The notes: generated by a model from the sequence alone, not told the origin. Positions 37,188-46,289 are shown, numbered from the stretch's first letter. The stretch: 64,000 nucleotides of DNA from Caulobacteraceae bacterium (GCA_947475415.1 CANJLH010000001.1:186001-250000); one strand, 5' to 3'. Program-made: numbers and translations.

Positions 37188-38075
37188 CTAACCCGCCCCG
37201 CCCACCAGGCGGGCCATGTACTTGTCCTCCAGGGCGAAGATCTCGTCGCGGCCGAGCAGCCGTTGCGCCACGCCGAAGCCGCACAGAAGCTCCTCATAGC
37301 CCTCGATACCGTCCGCCGCCCGCACCCGCTCAAACACCGTGCGCAGGGCCTGGATCTGTGCCTGCATGGCGGTTGACGGCAAGCTCACCCGCGCCACGCC
37401 GATCTCCTGCAGCTTTGAAAAGGTGAGCCCCTTGGGGGTCTTGCCGCCCTCCACCATGTTGATCGCCACCGGCCCGTCGATGCGCTTCGCCGCCGCCTCG
37501 ATCACCTCGACGGAGTCGACACCTTCCACGAACACCATGGTGGCGCCGACCTTGAGGAAGGCGTTGCCACGTCGCACCACCTCGTCAAGGCCGGCCACGG
37601 ACAGGGCGTCAGTGCGGGCGTTGATGACAAAGTCCTTGTCTTCCCGCGCGTCGCAGGCGGCCTCCACCTTGGCCACCGCCTCATCGAAGTCGAGCAGGGT
37701 CTTGCCCTCCAGGTGGCCGCAGCGCTTGGGGATCACCTGGTCTTCAATATTGATCCCTGCTGCGCCCGCCCGCTCGAACTCCCGCACAGCAAGATAGGCG
37801 TTGACCGCATTGCCGAAGCCGGTGTCGGCGTCGCCCATCACCGGAACCGCCACCGCCCGGGCGATACGACCGGTGTGCTCGGCCATCTCCCGAGCCGACA
37901 CCAGGCTGTAATCGGGGACCCCGTAGTGGCAGGCCACCAGATTGGCGCCTGAGGCCTGGATAGCCTTAAACCCCGCCTCCGCAGCCAGAGAGGCCGACAA
38001 GGCGTCATAGGCGCCCGGCATGACCAGCAGCTCCCGGTCGTGAATCAGCCGCTTCAGTTCAGTGGTCTTGCGCAT
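37188..38075 (-). CDS. Isocitrate lyase/PEP mutase-family C-C lyase
   Basis: A 295-residue alpha/beta-barrel enzyme of the 2-methylisocitrate lyase, dimethylmalate lyase and phosphonomutase group. Metal-binding acids are in GDADTGFG and IEDQ, and the catalytic loop is PKRCGH, which keeps the Cys used by true lyases (phosphonomutases differ). ATG 38075 has AGGAGG at ideal spacing; an ATG 7 codons upstream lacks one. It overlaps the 3' end of the LeuD-like gene by 17 bases. It would cleave a 2-hydroxy acid to an oxoacid such as pyruvate or glyoxylate plus a second acid. Confidence 0.87.
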   Translation of the reverse strand: MRKTTELKRLIHDRELLVMPGAYDALSASLAAEAGFKAIQASGANLVACHYGVPDYSLVSAREMAEHTGRIARAVAVPVMGDADTGFGNAVNAYLAVREFERAGAAGINIEDQVIPKRCGHLEGKTLLDFDEAVAKVEAACDAREDKDFVINARTDALSVAGLDEVVRRGNAFLKVGATMVFVEGVDSVEVIEAAAKRIDGPVAINMVEGGKTPKGLTFSKLQEIGVARVSLPSTAMQAQIQALRTVFERVRAADGIEGYEELLCGFGVAQRLLGRDEIFALEDKYMARLVGGAG

Positions 38076-38706
38076 GGGTGGCCTCCTGGCTGGCATAGAC
38101 CCAGGGCCTAAGCGCCTGGTCCCGGGCGCGGAAGGCTTCGATCAGCGGCCGCTTCATCAAGGTCAGTTCGATCTCGTCGGCGCCCTGCATCAACATCTCC
38201 CGCTCCAGGGAGCCGATCTGGAAGCCGAACACCGCGCCGGACGGCGAAACAATTGTGCAGGTTTCCAGGTCCACCGCCATCTGCGGCGCGATCGCCCCAT
38301 CGGCCAGTTCGGCCAGAACCTGCTCCACCGCCGCGATCGGCAGGACCGCCGGCAGCACGCCGTTGCGGATGCAGTTGTTACGGAAGATCGCCCCATAGCT
38401 CTCGGCGATCACGGCGCGGACGCCGAACTGGCTGAGCGCCCAGACCGCCGCCTCCCGCGAAGACCCGCAGCCGAAATTGCGGCCGGCGACGAGCAGCTGC
38501 GCGCCGGCGTAGCGGGGGTTATTCAGCACGAAGTCCGGGTTGGGTGCCCGGGTTCCCGGTAGGTAGCGCCAATTGGCGAACAGCTTTTCGCCATAGCCGG
38601 TGCGCGCGGTGGACTGGGTTTCTTTCGACGGGATTATCGCGTCGGTATCGACATTGTCGATGGGCATTGGCGCGGACGTTCCCGCGATGCGGCGAAACGG
38701 CTCCAT
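38059..38706 (-). CDS. LeuD-like small subunit of an aconitase-family hydratase
   Basis: A 215-residue swivel-domain subunit. NVDTDAIIPSKETQS and GRNFGCGSSREAAVWALSQFG are the signature regions. True LeuD has SSREHAPWAL, so His-to-Ala and Pro-to-Val changes here point to a different substrate from isopropylmalate. The ATG overlaps the LeuC-like stop by one base and the tail overlaps the lyase start, so the three genes are coupled. Works only together with the large subunit. Confidence 0.88.
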   Translation of the reverse strand: MEPFRRIAGTSAPMPIDNVDTDAIIPSKETQSTARTGYGEKLFANWRYLPGTRAPNPDFVLNNPRYAGAQLLVAGRNFGCGSSREAAVWALSQFGVRAVIAESYGAIFRNNCIRNGVLPAVLPIAAVEQVLAELADGAIAPQMAVDLETCTIVSPSGAVFGFQIGSLEREMLMQGADEIELTLMKRPLIEAFRARDQALRPWVYASQEATHAQDH

Positions 38707-40121
38707 CAGCGCCTCAGAAGGGCGCGCGGGTCAGCGATGGCGCCGGCCACCGCCGAGGCCGCCACGGTGAGCGGACTGGCCAGATGGGTGCGCACACCGG
38801 GGCCCTGGCGGTTCTCGAAATTGCGGTTGGTGGAGCTGATCACCCGCCGCGCGGACCCGAAGCTGTCGCCGCCATTATAGAAGCACAGCGAACAGCCCGC
38901 CTCGCGCCACTGGAACCCTGCGGCCTTGAAGATGCGATCCAGGCCTTCGGCCTCAGCCTGCCGCTTCACCGGCGTGGAGCCCGGCACGCAGATGGCGGTG
39001 ACACCGGCCGCCACCTTGCGCCCGGCCAGCACCCGGGCCGCGTCGCGCAGATCCTCAATGCGGCTGTTGGCGCATGAGCCGATGAAGGCCGCGTCGATGG
39101 AAAGTCCCGCCAGGGGCCGGCCCGGTTCGGCGCCGGTGTAGGCCAGAGCCTTCTCCGCCGAGGCCCGCGCCACAGCGTCGGCGAACCCGCCGGGCGCCGG
39201 CACCGGTTCGTCCACACCCACCGTCTGTTCCGAACTGGTGCCCCAGGTGACCGACGGAGACAGTCCGGCGGCGTTGATGACGATTTCGCGGTCGAAGCGC
39301 GCATCGCCGTCCGACCTGAGCGTCCGCCACCAGGCGACGGCGGCGTCCCAGTCCGCTCTCTGGGGCGCATAGGGCCGCCCGGCGAGGTAAGCGATGGTGG
39401 TCTCGTCCGGCGCGACGATGCCGGTCCATGCGCCGAACTCCACCGCCATGTTGCACAATGTCATCCGGCCCGCGCAGCTCATCGCCTCCACGGCAGACCC
39501 GGCGTATTCCAGCGCGCAACCGTCGCCGCCGCGCGCGCCGTGGGTGCGGATAAGGTGCAGCACCATGTCCTTGGCGGTGACGCCGTCCGCCAGCGCGCCA
39601 TCGAACCGCACCCGCATCTGTTTGGGCCGGCCCGCCGGCAGGCACTGGGTCGCCAGCGCATGTTCGCCCTGGGTGACTCCGATTCCCCAGGCCAAGGCGC
39701 CCATGCCGCCCAGGGTGCAGGTGTGGCTGTCGCCGCAGACCATGGTCAGTCCCGGCTGCGCGGACCCGAGCTCGGGCGCGATCACATGGGCGATGCCCTG
39801 GGCCGGATCATCCAGATCGAACACCCGGATTCCCGCCGCCCTGGCGCCGTCGCGGAAGGCGGCGATGAACTCCGCCCCGCCGGGGAACTTGGTCGCGTCA
39901 GTTCGGCCGGGGTTGGTGTCGATGATGTGGTCCAGGGTTCCCAGCACCATGGCCGGGTCGAATACCTTGCGCCCCGCCTCGGCGAGGCCCTGCAACATCC
40001 GCCCGCCGGACCGTTCATGCAGGAAGATTCGATCAATGTGCAGTAGGTCGGTTGCGTCACCCAGTTCGGCCACCGCATGAGCAGCCCAGATCTTCTCCAC
40101 CAATGTGCGGGGGGCGGTCAT
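38706..40121 (-). CDS. LeuC-like large subunit of an aconitase-family hydratase
   Basis: A 471-residue [4Fe-4S] hydratase subunit, the length of LeuC. Cluster ligands are the Cys of FIGSCANSRIEDL and the two in GCSLCFYN. CGDSHTCTLGGMGALAWGIG and STNRNFENRQGPG are also conserved. LeuC has GERCASTSNRNF where this protein has SARRVISSTNRNF, so it is probably not the leucine enzyme. Relatives include dimethylmaleate hydratase and homoaconitase-like enzymes. It is coupled to the small subunit; an SDR gene lies 3 bases upstream in the operon. Confidence 0.9.
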   Translation of the reverse strand: MTAPRTLVEKIWAAHAVAELGDATDLLHIDRIFLHERSGGRMLQGLAEAGRKVFDPAMVLGTLDHIIDTNPGRTDATKFPGGAEFIAAFRDGARAAGIRVFDLDDPAQGIAHVIAPELGSAQPGLTMVCGDSHTCTLGGMGALAWGIGVTQGEHALATQCLPAGRPKQMRVRFDGALADGVTAKDMVLHLIRTHGARGGDGCALEYAGSAVEAMSCAGRMTLCNMAVEFGAWTGIVAPDETTIAYLAGRPYAPQRADWDAAVAWWRTLRSDGDARFDREIVINAAGLSPSVTWGTSSEQTVGVDEPVPAPGGFADAVARASAEKALAYTGAEPGRPLAGLSIDAAFIGSCANSRIEDLRDAARVLAGRKVAAGVTAICVPGSTPVKRQAEAEGLDRIFKAAGFQWREAGCSLCFYNGGDSFGSARRVISSTNRNFENRQGPGVRTHLASPLTVAASAVAGAIADPRALLRR

Positions 40122-40124
40122 CGC

Positions 40125-40865
40125 TCAGTAGTAAATCCGCCCGCCGTCCACCGAAAGGGTGGAGCCGGTGACGAACCCGGACGCATGGCTGGTCAGGTAT
40201 AGGATCGCCTCGGCGATCTCCTCAGGCCGCCCCATCCGCTGCAGGGCGTAGCGTGACTCCACGCGCCGGATCGCTTCAGGGTCGGTGAATGTGTCGCGCA
40301 CCAGCGGCGTGTCGACCCCGCCCGGCGCTACGGCGTTGACCCGGATCTGCGGCGCAAGTTCCAGGGCCAGCACTTTGGTCAGCGCATGCACCGCGGCCTT
40401 GGACGCCGAATAGGCCGCACGCCCCATCAGCGGCTGGATGCCCAGGGCCGAGCCAAGGTTGACGATAGTCGCCCGCTCGGCCGCCTGCAGATGCTTCAGC
40501 GCGGCGCGGCAGGTGTGGAACACGCTGCCGGCGTTCACCGACATCGCCCGCTCCCAGTCGGCGGGCGTGGTGTCGGCGAACGGCCTGGAGATCCCGATGC
40601 CGGCGTTGCAGACCAGGCCGTCCAGCCCGCCCAGCGCGACCGCCATCGCGTCCACCGCCGCCGCCACAGCCGCCGGATCACTCACGTCGGTGGCATGGAA
40701 AGGCGCGCTCAGTTCGCCCGCCACCAGGGCCAGCTTGTCCGCCTGCAGGTCCAGCAGCGCCACCAACGCGCCCTCGCCCACGAATTGCCGCGCGGTCGCC
40801 GCCCCGATGCCGGACGCCGCGCCGGTGATCAGGACCCTGCGGCCGGCGAGACGCGGCTCGCCCAT
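40125..40865 (-). CDS. Short-chain dehydrogenase/reductase
   Basis: A 246-residue classical SDR: TGAASGIGAATARQF cofactor loop, CNAGIG, Ser in VNLGSALG, YSASK catalytic pair and the terminal TGSTLSVDGGRIYY. The start overlaps the upstream MaoC-like stop by one base (TGATG) and the stop is 3 bases from the LeuC-like start, so it is a firm operon member. It probably oxidises a hydroxyacid or hydroxyacyl intermediate between the hydratases. Confidence 0.9.
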   Translation of the reverse strand: MGEPRLAGRRVLITGAASGIGAATARQFVGEGALVALLDLQADKLALVAGELSAPFHATDVSDPAAVAAAVDAMAVALGGLDGLVCNAGIGISRPFADTTPADWERAMSVNAGSVFHTCRAALKHLQAAERATIVNLGSALGIQPLMGRAAYSASKAAVHALTKVLALELAPQIRVNAVAPGGVDTPLVRDTFTDPEAIRRVESRYALQRMGRPEEIAEAILYLTSHASGFVTGSTLSVDGGRIYY

Positions 40866-42022
40866 CAGCCCGCCCGGCTCGGCAGCCGCACCTTGGCGAC
40901 GCCCGCTGCGGTGGTTTCGTCGAGTTGGTTGGTCGTGGTGATCCGCACCGTGGCGATACGGCTGGCCAGATCCACCTCCTGCACCGTCCCGTTCAGCCAG
41001 GTGACGTCGTTCAGGAAGTTCGGGCGGATCAGTCGGAAGTCCAGATCCTCCAGGAACCCATGGTCGCCCATCCAGTCAGTTATCAGGTGGCAGAACCAGG
41101 AATAGCGCTGGCAACCGAAGTCGTAGCCGGAAGCCAGACCGCTTTGCTGCGCCATGCCCTGCTCCCAATGTGGCGACTCGAAATTGTCCATCACCCCGGT
41201 GGCCAAGTTCAGCTGGGCGATGGCCGGATGCAGTTTCAGGTGGTCGTACATCATCCGGTTAGTGGGGCACAGGCCGCTTCCCCATCCCATGATGAAGCCG
41301 ACGATATTGTTGATGGTCAGCGGGCCTTTCAGCATCGGGCCGATCGGATCGTTGGGCTGAACGTCCTCAATGTAGAGAGGCTCTGCGCCGCGGCGGAGCC
41401 GCTTGGCCTCAGTCGCATAATGGGCGTCGAAGCGGGCGCGGTCCTCGGCGGTCCACACCGCCAGCGGCCGCTCGAGGTACGTAGCCTTGCCACGGGCGTC
41501 ACCACGCTGGAACCGCTTGATGATATGCCAGACTTCGGCCACCAGTTCACCGGAATCCGTGCGGAATGCCATGTGTTCCACCTGGCGCACGGAGCGCCCG
41601 CCGAACTTGCCGTTCTCGTTCAGGTCCACCTGCACCAGGGCGGCGTCCGCGCGGATCTTCTCGCCAACCTTGGCGGGCCGCACCCAGCGCCAGCGCTCGC
41701 CCGCCCAAAGGCCCAGCACGCCCGGCAGGAATTCCTCGACCGCCATCTTGCCGTCCTCGGGCGTGCGGCGGATCCCGCTGGCGTGGCTGTAGAGATAGGT
41801 GGGCGGGGCGATGCGCCCACCCCAGGGCGAGGCCGCCGCATAGGCGTCGTCCCACCACAGGGGGTTGTCATCGCCGACCCCCAGGGCGAAGTGCCAGATA
41901 TTGTCGGCGGTGACCTCGGAATTCCAGGCCGGCACGGGCGCGCGTCTGTCGATATGGGAGCGCATAATCGCCAGGGCCTCATCGGTGATCCTGCCGTTTT
42001 CCCAGTCCACATCTGCGCTCAT
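40865..42022 (-). CDS. MaoC-like (FAS1-type) double hot-dog dehydratase
   Basis: A 385-residue protein with two MaoC-type hot-dog domains. The first covers VTADNIWHFALGVGDDNPLWW to YLYSHASG. The second starts near EDVQPNDPIGPMLKGPLTIN. The FALGVGDDNPLWWDD stretch is the hydratase-2-like substrate motif of FAS1-like dehydratase proteins. First gene of the minus-strand operon that continues with the SDR, the LeuC/LeuD-like subunits and the lyase. Likely hydrates or dehydrates an enoyl/hydroxyacyl-CoA. Divergent from the cyclase-family gene across 170 bases. Confidence 0.85.
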   Translation of the reverse strand: MSADVDWENGRITDEALAIMRSHIDRRAPVPAWNSEVTADNIWHFALGVGDDNPLWWDDAYAAASPWGGRIAPPTYLYSHASGIRRTPEDGKMAVEEFLPGVLGLWAGERWRWVRPAKVGEKIRADAALVQVDLNENGKFGGRSVRQVEHMAFRTDSGELVAEVWHIIKRFQRGDARGKATYLERPLAVWTAEDRARFDAHYATEAKRLRRGAEPLYIEDVQPNDPIGPMLKGPLTINNIVGFIMGWGSGLCPTNRMMYDHLKLHPAIAQLNLATGVMDNFESPHWEQGMAQQSGLASGYDFGCQRYSWFCHLITDWMGDHGFLEDLDFRLIRPNFLNDVTWLNGTVQEVDLASRIATVRITTTNQLDETTAAGVAKVRLPSRAG

Positions 42023-42192
42023 GCCATATTCCTCCCATCAATCACGTCCATGATTGCGGTCTCGCCGTACCCACGAGCCACCCGCCGGGGCCTGTCTGAT
42101 GCTCCTGCATCTGGACGCAATTCCGGTGCGTTGTAAACGCGGGCGCAGTGGGGCAGCTTGGGGTCGATTGACCCGTTTCAGGAGGAATAGGC

Positions 42193-43203
42193 ATGGCCGA
42201 AACCGTTCGCCGCTGGCGCAACCGCCCGGAGGGTTCAAACTGGGGCGAGTTCGGCGAAGACGACGAGATCGGCCGGCTCAATCTCATCACGCCCGAACGG
42301 GTGCTGGCCGCGGCGAAGGAGATCCGCGACGGCCTGTCCTTCTGCCTGTCCCTGCCGCTGAACCTGCCCGGCGGCGGCCGCGGTTCGCGTCAGCCGCCAA
42401 AGCTGTTCGCTACCGGCGAGCCGGAATCGCCGCGGATGAACCATCACATGACCGAGTATCCGGGGATCAGCGACGTGCTCTGCGACGACGCCGTGGTTCT
42501 GACCCTGCAGTACTCCACCCAGTGGGACGGCCTATGCCATGTGGGCCATCTGTTTGACGCCAATGGCGACGGAGTGGATGAGCCGGTCTACTACAACGGC
42601 TGGCGGGCCGGCATCGACGTCAAGAGCCATGAAGAGGGCGGCGCCCACCGCCTGGGCATCCAGACCTATGCCGAGAAGGGAGTCCAGACCCGCGGCGTCA
42701 TGTTCGACTTCCACCGCCACTTCGGCCCCGGCCGCCGGGCGGTCAGCTATGATGACCTGATGAGCGTCATCGACAAGGACAAGATCGAGGTCGCCCCCGG
42801 CGACATCATGGTGATCCACTCAGGCTTCGGTCAGACACTGGTGGACTTCGCCGGCGAGCCGGACCCCGCCGTGCTGCGCACCCTGGGCGCGGAACTGGAC
42901 GGCGGCGACGATCGGCTGCTCAAGTGGGTCAGCGAGTCCGGTGTGGCCGCCATCGCCGCCGACACCGCCGCGGTGGAGACCTTCCGCCGCCCCCGCGAAG
43001 CCGGCCCCAAGCTGAAACCGCTGCTGCCACTGCATGAGCTCTGCCTGTTCAAGATCGGCGTGCCCCTGGGGGAATACTGGTACCTGACGCCGCTGGCCAC
43101 GGCGCTGGCGGCGCGTGGCCGCACCGGCTTCATGCTCACCGCCCCGCCTCTGCGTCTGCCTGGCGCGGTGGGCTCGCCGCTGACGCCGATCGGGACGATC
43201 TGA
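42193..43203 (+). CDS. Cyclase-family metal hydrolase
   Basis: A 336-residue protein of the cyclase/kynurenine formamidase-like family. The metal site is in QYSTQWDGLCHVGHLFD, a variant of the HxGTHxDxPxH motif, with a further DFHRHFGPG and late AADTAAVE. AGGAGGA precedes the ATG at ideal spacing. Longer than KynB (about 210 residues), like the family members found in aromatic or cyclic-acid degradation clusters. Divergent from the MaoC-like operon, so possibly co-regulated. Probably hydrolyses a cyclic amide, ester or lactone; the substrate is unknown. Confidence 0.82.
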   Translation: MAETVRRWRNRPEGSNWGEFGEDDEIGRLNLITPERVLAAAKEIRDGLSFCLSLPLNLPGGGRGSRQPPKLFATGEPESPRMNHHMTEYPGISDVLCDDAVVLTLQYSTQWDGLCHVGHLFDANGDGVDEPVYYNGWRAGIDVKSHEEGGAHRLGIQTYAEKGVQTRGVMFDFHRHFGPGRRAVSYDDLMSVIDKDKIEVAPGDIMVIHSGFGQTLVDFAGEPDPAVLRTLGAELDGGDDRLLKWVSESGVAAIAADTAAVETFRRPREAGPKLKPLLPLHELCLFKIGVPLGEYWYLTPLATALAARGRTGFMLTAPPLRLPGAVGSPLTPIGTI

Positions 43204-43233
43204 GGCAGAAGCGGCGCGCAAGTCCCTTCGCCG

Positions 43234-45033
43234 TCAGTCGTCCTCGTCGTCCTCTTCGCTCTCCACCGGCGCCACCGCCTCTGGCGGCGGCAGGGTGCGC
43301 ACGCTGATGATCTCCGCGCCGGGGAAGGCCGCCATCACCGACTGCACGAAGGGATCTGCCTCGACCTCGGCGCGGACGTCGCGCGTCTCACGCTTCTGTC
43401 GCTCCCAGGCGCTCTCGGCCCCGCCGCCGCCCTGGGCGATCAGCCAGGGCAGGCCTGTCCATTCCTTGAGCCGCCCCACCAGCCGTTGCGCCAGGTCGGC
43501 CGGTGCGCCGGGCGCGGGCTCATACTCAATGGCGCCGGGCCGAAAACTGATCGGGCGCACATAGCGTTCCACGTCCAGCTTCAGCGCGATGTCGCGCCGC
43601 TGGTCGATCAGCGCCAGCACCTCGTCAAAGGACTGGGGATTGGGCGAGGGTCCAGCCTGGATCTGCGGCTGCACCATACGCGCCGTCGCCGCCCCGCCGC
43701 CCATCCGCGCCGCCGCGCCGCCGCCTGAACCGCCGCCGCCTGACCCTGACCCACCGCCCGGCGCGGTCGCCGCGCCTTCACCGGCCTGCAGCATCTTCAA
43801 GGCGTCTTCCGGTCCGGGCAGGTCGGCGGCGTAGCAGAGCCGGATGAGCACCATGTCCACCGCCGCGGCCGCATCCGGCGCGCGACGCACCTCATCGGCC
43901 GCCTTCAGAAGCATCTGCCAGATGCGCGCCAGCACGCCCGGCGACACAGCCGCCCCCACCGCTGTCAGCCGGCCGGCCTGGTCCTTGGGCATTACCAGCG
44001 CCTGTGGCCCCACCGCCCGGGCCACCGAGGCGCCGTGGCAGTGCTCCAGCAGGTCCAGCATCACCTGGCCGGGGTCGGCCCCATAGCCATGCAGGGTGCG
44101 GAAAGTCTCGATGGCCGGCCCCGCCTCGCCACGCATCACCTGTTCGAACAGGGCGATGGTCTGCGCTCGGTCGGCCAGGCCCATCATGTCGCGGATCAAC
44201 GCCGCGCCCACCGTCTGGCCGGCGTCAGCCTGAACGATCGCCTGGTCCAGCAGCGACTGGGCGTCGCGCATAGAGCCCTCAGCGGCGCGGGCGATCAGAG
44301 TGAGACCCTCGGCGTCCACCCGCGCGCCCTCCGCCTCGGCGATCTTCTCGAGGCTGGCGACGATGGCGGCCGGCTCTACCCGCCGCAGGTCGAAGCGCTG
44401 GCAGCGGGAAAGGATGGTCACCGGTACCTTGCGGATCTCGGTGGTGGCGAAGATGAACTTGGCGTGAGGCGGCGGTTCTTCCAGCGTCTTCAGAAGCGCG
44501 TTGAACGCCGCCGTCGACAGCATGTGCACTTCGTCGATGATGTAGACCTTGTAGCGCGCCTCGACGGGCGCATAGCGCACCCCGTCCAGCAGCTCGCGCA
44601 TTTCATCAACCTTGGTGCGGCTGGCGGCGTCCAGCTCCAGCACATCCATGTGCCGCCCGTCGATGATCGCGCGGCAATGGCGGCCCTCGGCGGTCAGGTC
44701 CAGGTGCGGCTCATGCACCGTCTCGCTCTCATAGTTGAGCGCCCGCGCCAGCAGCCGCGCGGTGGTGGTTTTGCCCACCCCGCGCACCCCGGTCAGCATG
44801 AAGGCGTGGGCGATCCGGTTCGCCGCGAAGGCGTTGCGCAAGGTGCGCACCATCGCCTCCTGGCCCACCAGGTCCTCGAAGGTTCGTGGCCGGTATTTGC
44901 GCGCGATGACGGTGTAGGCGGCCGACGGAGCCACCTCCGGGGCCGGCGGGGCCGGCGGCGCGCCGAACATGTCCGCCGTGTTGGGGTCACGCTCGGGCGT
45001 TTCTTCGTCAAGCGTGAGATCTGGGTCGGACAT
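43234..45033 (-). CDS. dnaX: DNA polymerase III subunits gamma and tau
   Basis: A 599-residue clamp-loader ATPase. Walker A is GVRGVGKTTTARLLARALN, Walker B is IDEVHMLS, sensor 1 is FATTEIRKVP and the Arg finger region is LLDQAI after GSMRDAQS. The zinc module between them is reduced to a few residues, as in other alphaproteobacteria. After about residue 400 comes a Gly/Ser/Ala-rich linker, then the tau-type C-terminal part. ATG 45033 lies 18 bases downstream of the SRP RNA gene on the same strand; the frame runs further upstream only through that RNA. Confidence 0.95.
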   Translation of the reverse strand: MSDPDLTLDEETPERDPNTADMFGAPPAPPAPEVAPSAAYTVIARKYRPRTFEDLVGQEAMVRTLRNAFAANRIAHAFMLTGVRGVGKTTTARLLARALNYESETVHEPHLDLTAEGRHCRAIIDGRHMDVLELDAASRTKVDEMRELLDGVRYAPVEARYKVYIIDEVHMLSTAAFNALLKTLEEPPPHAKFIFATTEIRKVPVTILSRCQRFDLRRVEPAAIVASLEKIAEAEGARVDAEGLTLIARAAEGSMRDAQSLLDQAIVQADAGQTVGAALIRDMMGLADRAQTIALFEQVMRGEAGPAIETFRTLHGYGADPGQVMLDLLEHCHGASVARAVGPQALVMPKDQAGRLTAVGAAVSPGVLARIWQMLLKAADEVRRAPDAAAAVDMVLIRLCYAADLPGPEDALKMLQAGEGAATAPGGGSGSGGGGSGGGAAARMGGGAATARMVQPQIQAGPSPNPQSFDEVLALIDQRRDIALKLDVERYVRPISFRPGAIEYEPAPGAPADLAQRLVGRLKEWTGLPWLIAQGGGGAESAWERQKRETRDVRAEVEADPFVQSVMAAFPGAEIISVRTLPPPEAVAPVESEEDDEDD

Positions 45034-45051
45034 CGGCCGCGTCAATTGTGT

Positions 45052-45156
45052 GAGGTGGAGACCGGACAACGACCCGGAGCGAAACTCGTTGCGGCTGCTT
45101 CCTTCCGGACCTGACCGGGTTGGCGAGGACTCCGCCCGTCGCCGATCTCCGCCCCC
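45052..45156 (-). ncRNA. ffs: Signal recognition particle RNA (4.5S type)
   Basis: The minus strand carries the SRP RNA signature GTCAGGTCCGGAAGGAAGCA (within 45093-45116), the conserved helix 8 apical region that binds Ffh. The ends (GGGGCGGAGATCGG and CCGGTCTCCACCTC) pair over 14 positions with one mismatch, forming the long terminal stem and defining a transcript of about 105 nt. Position just upstream of dnaX is the usual one in many bacteria. TTGCGT and GATATA elements lie upstream (about 45157-45190). Confidence 0.95.
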
Positions 45157-45295
45157 TATATCGCGTCTGGCGGGCGCGGACGCAAGCACGCGCGCAAACG
45201 TGATCCTCGAGCTCGGACCGAGGATGACGGCCGCGAGAGGAGAGGATCACCGAATCCCCCTCCCCCATCGCTCATAGCCCCGCTAAAACCCTCCC

Positions 45296-46231
45296 ATGGC
45301 TCTTGAAACATTCCTGAACACCTTCGCCGGAAACCCGCTCAACCGCCGGTCCGACCGCCGCACCGACCCTGAATGGGTTTCACAGCGGCTCCACGCCGAG
45401 GGATCCCTCGCCGTCGCCATCTGGAACGGCAAGGTGTTGGTGGAGAAGGCCGAAGGCGGCGCCCAGGTTTCCTACCTGCCCGCCCGCCTGGCCGAAGACC
45501 TCTCCGGCGGGCCAGAGCGGCTGCTGTTCATGGGGCTGTGGAACGAGACCGCTGTGTTCGCCGTCGACCTGGAGGGACCAGCCGATCCGGTGGACGGCCC
45601 GCTGGCCGGCTTTGGCCGTTTCGAGGAGCTGCGTGGCGTGGCGCTGGACCTGCCCGACGCCGAAGCCGCCATCTCCGCCACCGCTAAGCAGATGTTCGAA
45701 TGGCGCCGCCGTCACCGCTTCTGCGCCAACTGTGGCCAGCCCAGTGAACCCGAAGACGCCGGCTGGAAGCGCAGATGTCCAGCCTGCAAGGTCGAGCATT
45801 TCCCCCGCACCGACCCGGTGGTGATCATGCTGGCAATCCATACCGGACCGGGCGGCGAGGAGCGCTGCATGCTGGGCCGCCAGGCCGCTTGGCCCAAGGG
45901 CATGTTCTCGGCCCTGGCTGGTTTCCTGGAGCCCGGCGAATCCATCGAGGAGGCCTGCGCGCGCGAGCTCTTCGAGGAAGCCGCCCTGGACACCCTCCGT
46001 GTCAACTACCACTCCACCCAGCCTTGGCCTTACCCGTCATCCCTGATGATCGGCCTGCACGCCCACGTGGCCCACGATCAGGCCGCCCCCGACCAAACCG
46101 AACTGGACGAAGTGCGCTGGTTCACCCGGGACGAGGCGCGGGCGATGCTGGCCGGGAAGCTTGCCGGCGTATCATCGCCGGGCCGACTTGCGATCGCCCA
46201 TCAGCTGATTAGGGCGTGGGCGGAGGCGTAG
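45296..46231 (+). CDS. nudC: NAD(P)H pyrophosphatase, Nudix family
   Basis: A 311-residue NudC-type enzyme that cleaves NADH (and NAD-capped RNA in known homologues). The Zn ribbon is FCANCGQP...RRCPACKVEHFPRTDP with four Cys. The Nudix box is GFLEPGESIEEACARELFEE. The NADH-specific STQPWPYPSSLM follows, matching the SQPWPFPxS signature. The start at 45296 is followed by a normal N-terminal domain. Divergent from the SRP RNA. Confidence 0.93.
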   Translation: MALETFLNTFAGNPLNRRSDRRTDPEWVSQRLHAEGSLAVAIWNGKVLVEKAEGGAQVSYLPARLAEDLSGGPERLLFMGLWNETAVFAVDLEGPADPVDGPLAGFGRFEELRGVALDLPDAEAAISATAKQMFEWRRRHRFCANCGQPSEPEDAGWKRRCPACKVEHFPRTDPVVIMLAIHTGPGGEERCMLGRQAAWPKGMFSALAGFLEPGESIEEACARELFEEAALDTLRVNYHSTQPWPYPSSLMIGLHAHVAHDQAAPDQTELDEVRWFTRDEARAMLAGKLAGVSSPGRLAIAHQLIRAWAEA

Positions 46232-46289
46232 AGCGCGGCCCAGTCGCAACGCTCACCCCTTGGAAACCGCACTGTCGTAAACCACGGGC

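Noticed and set aside
43681..43800. Gly/Ser/Ala-rich repeat-like stretch in dnaX
   Set aside because: It is an ordinary low-complexity linker between the ATPase and tau parts, not a DNA repeat with separate meaning.
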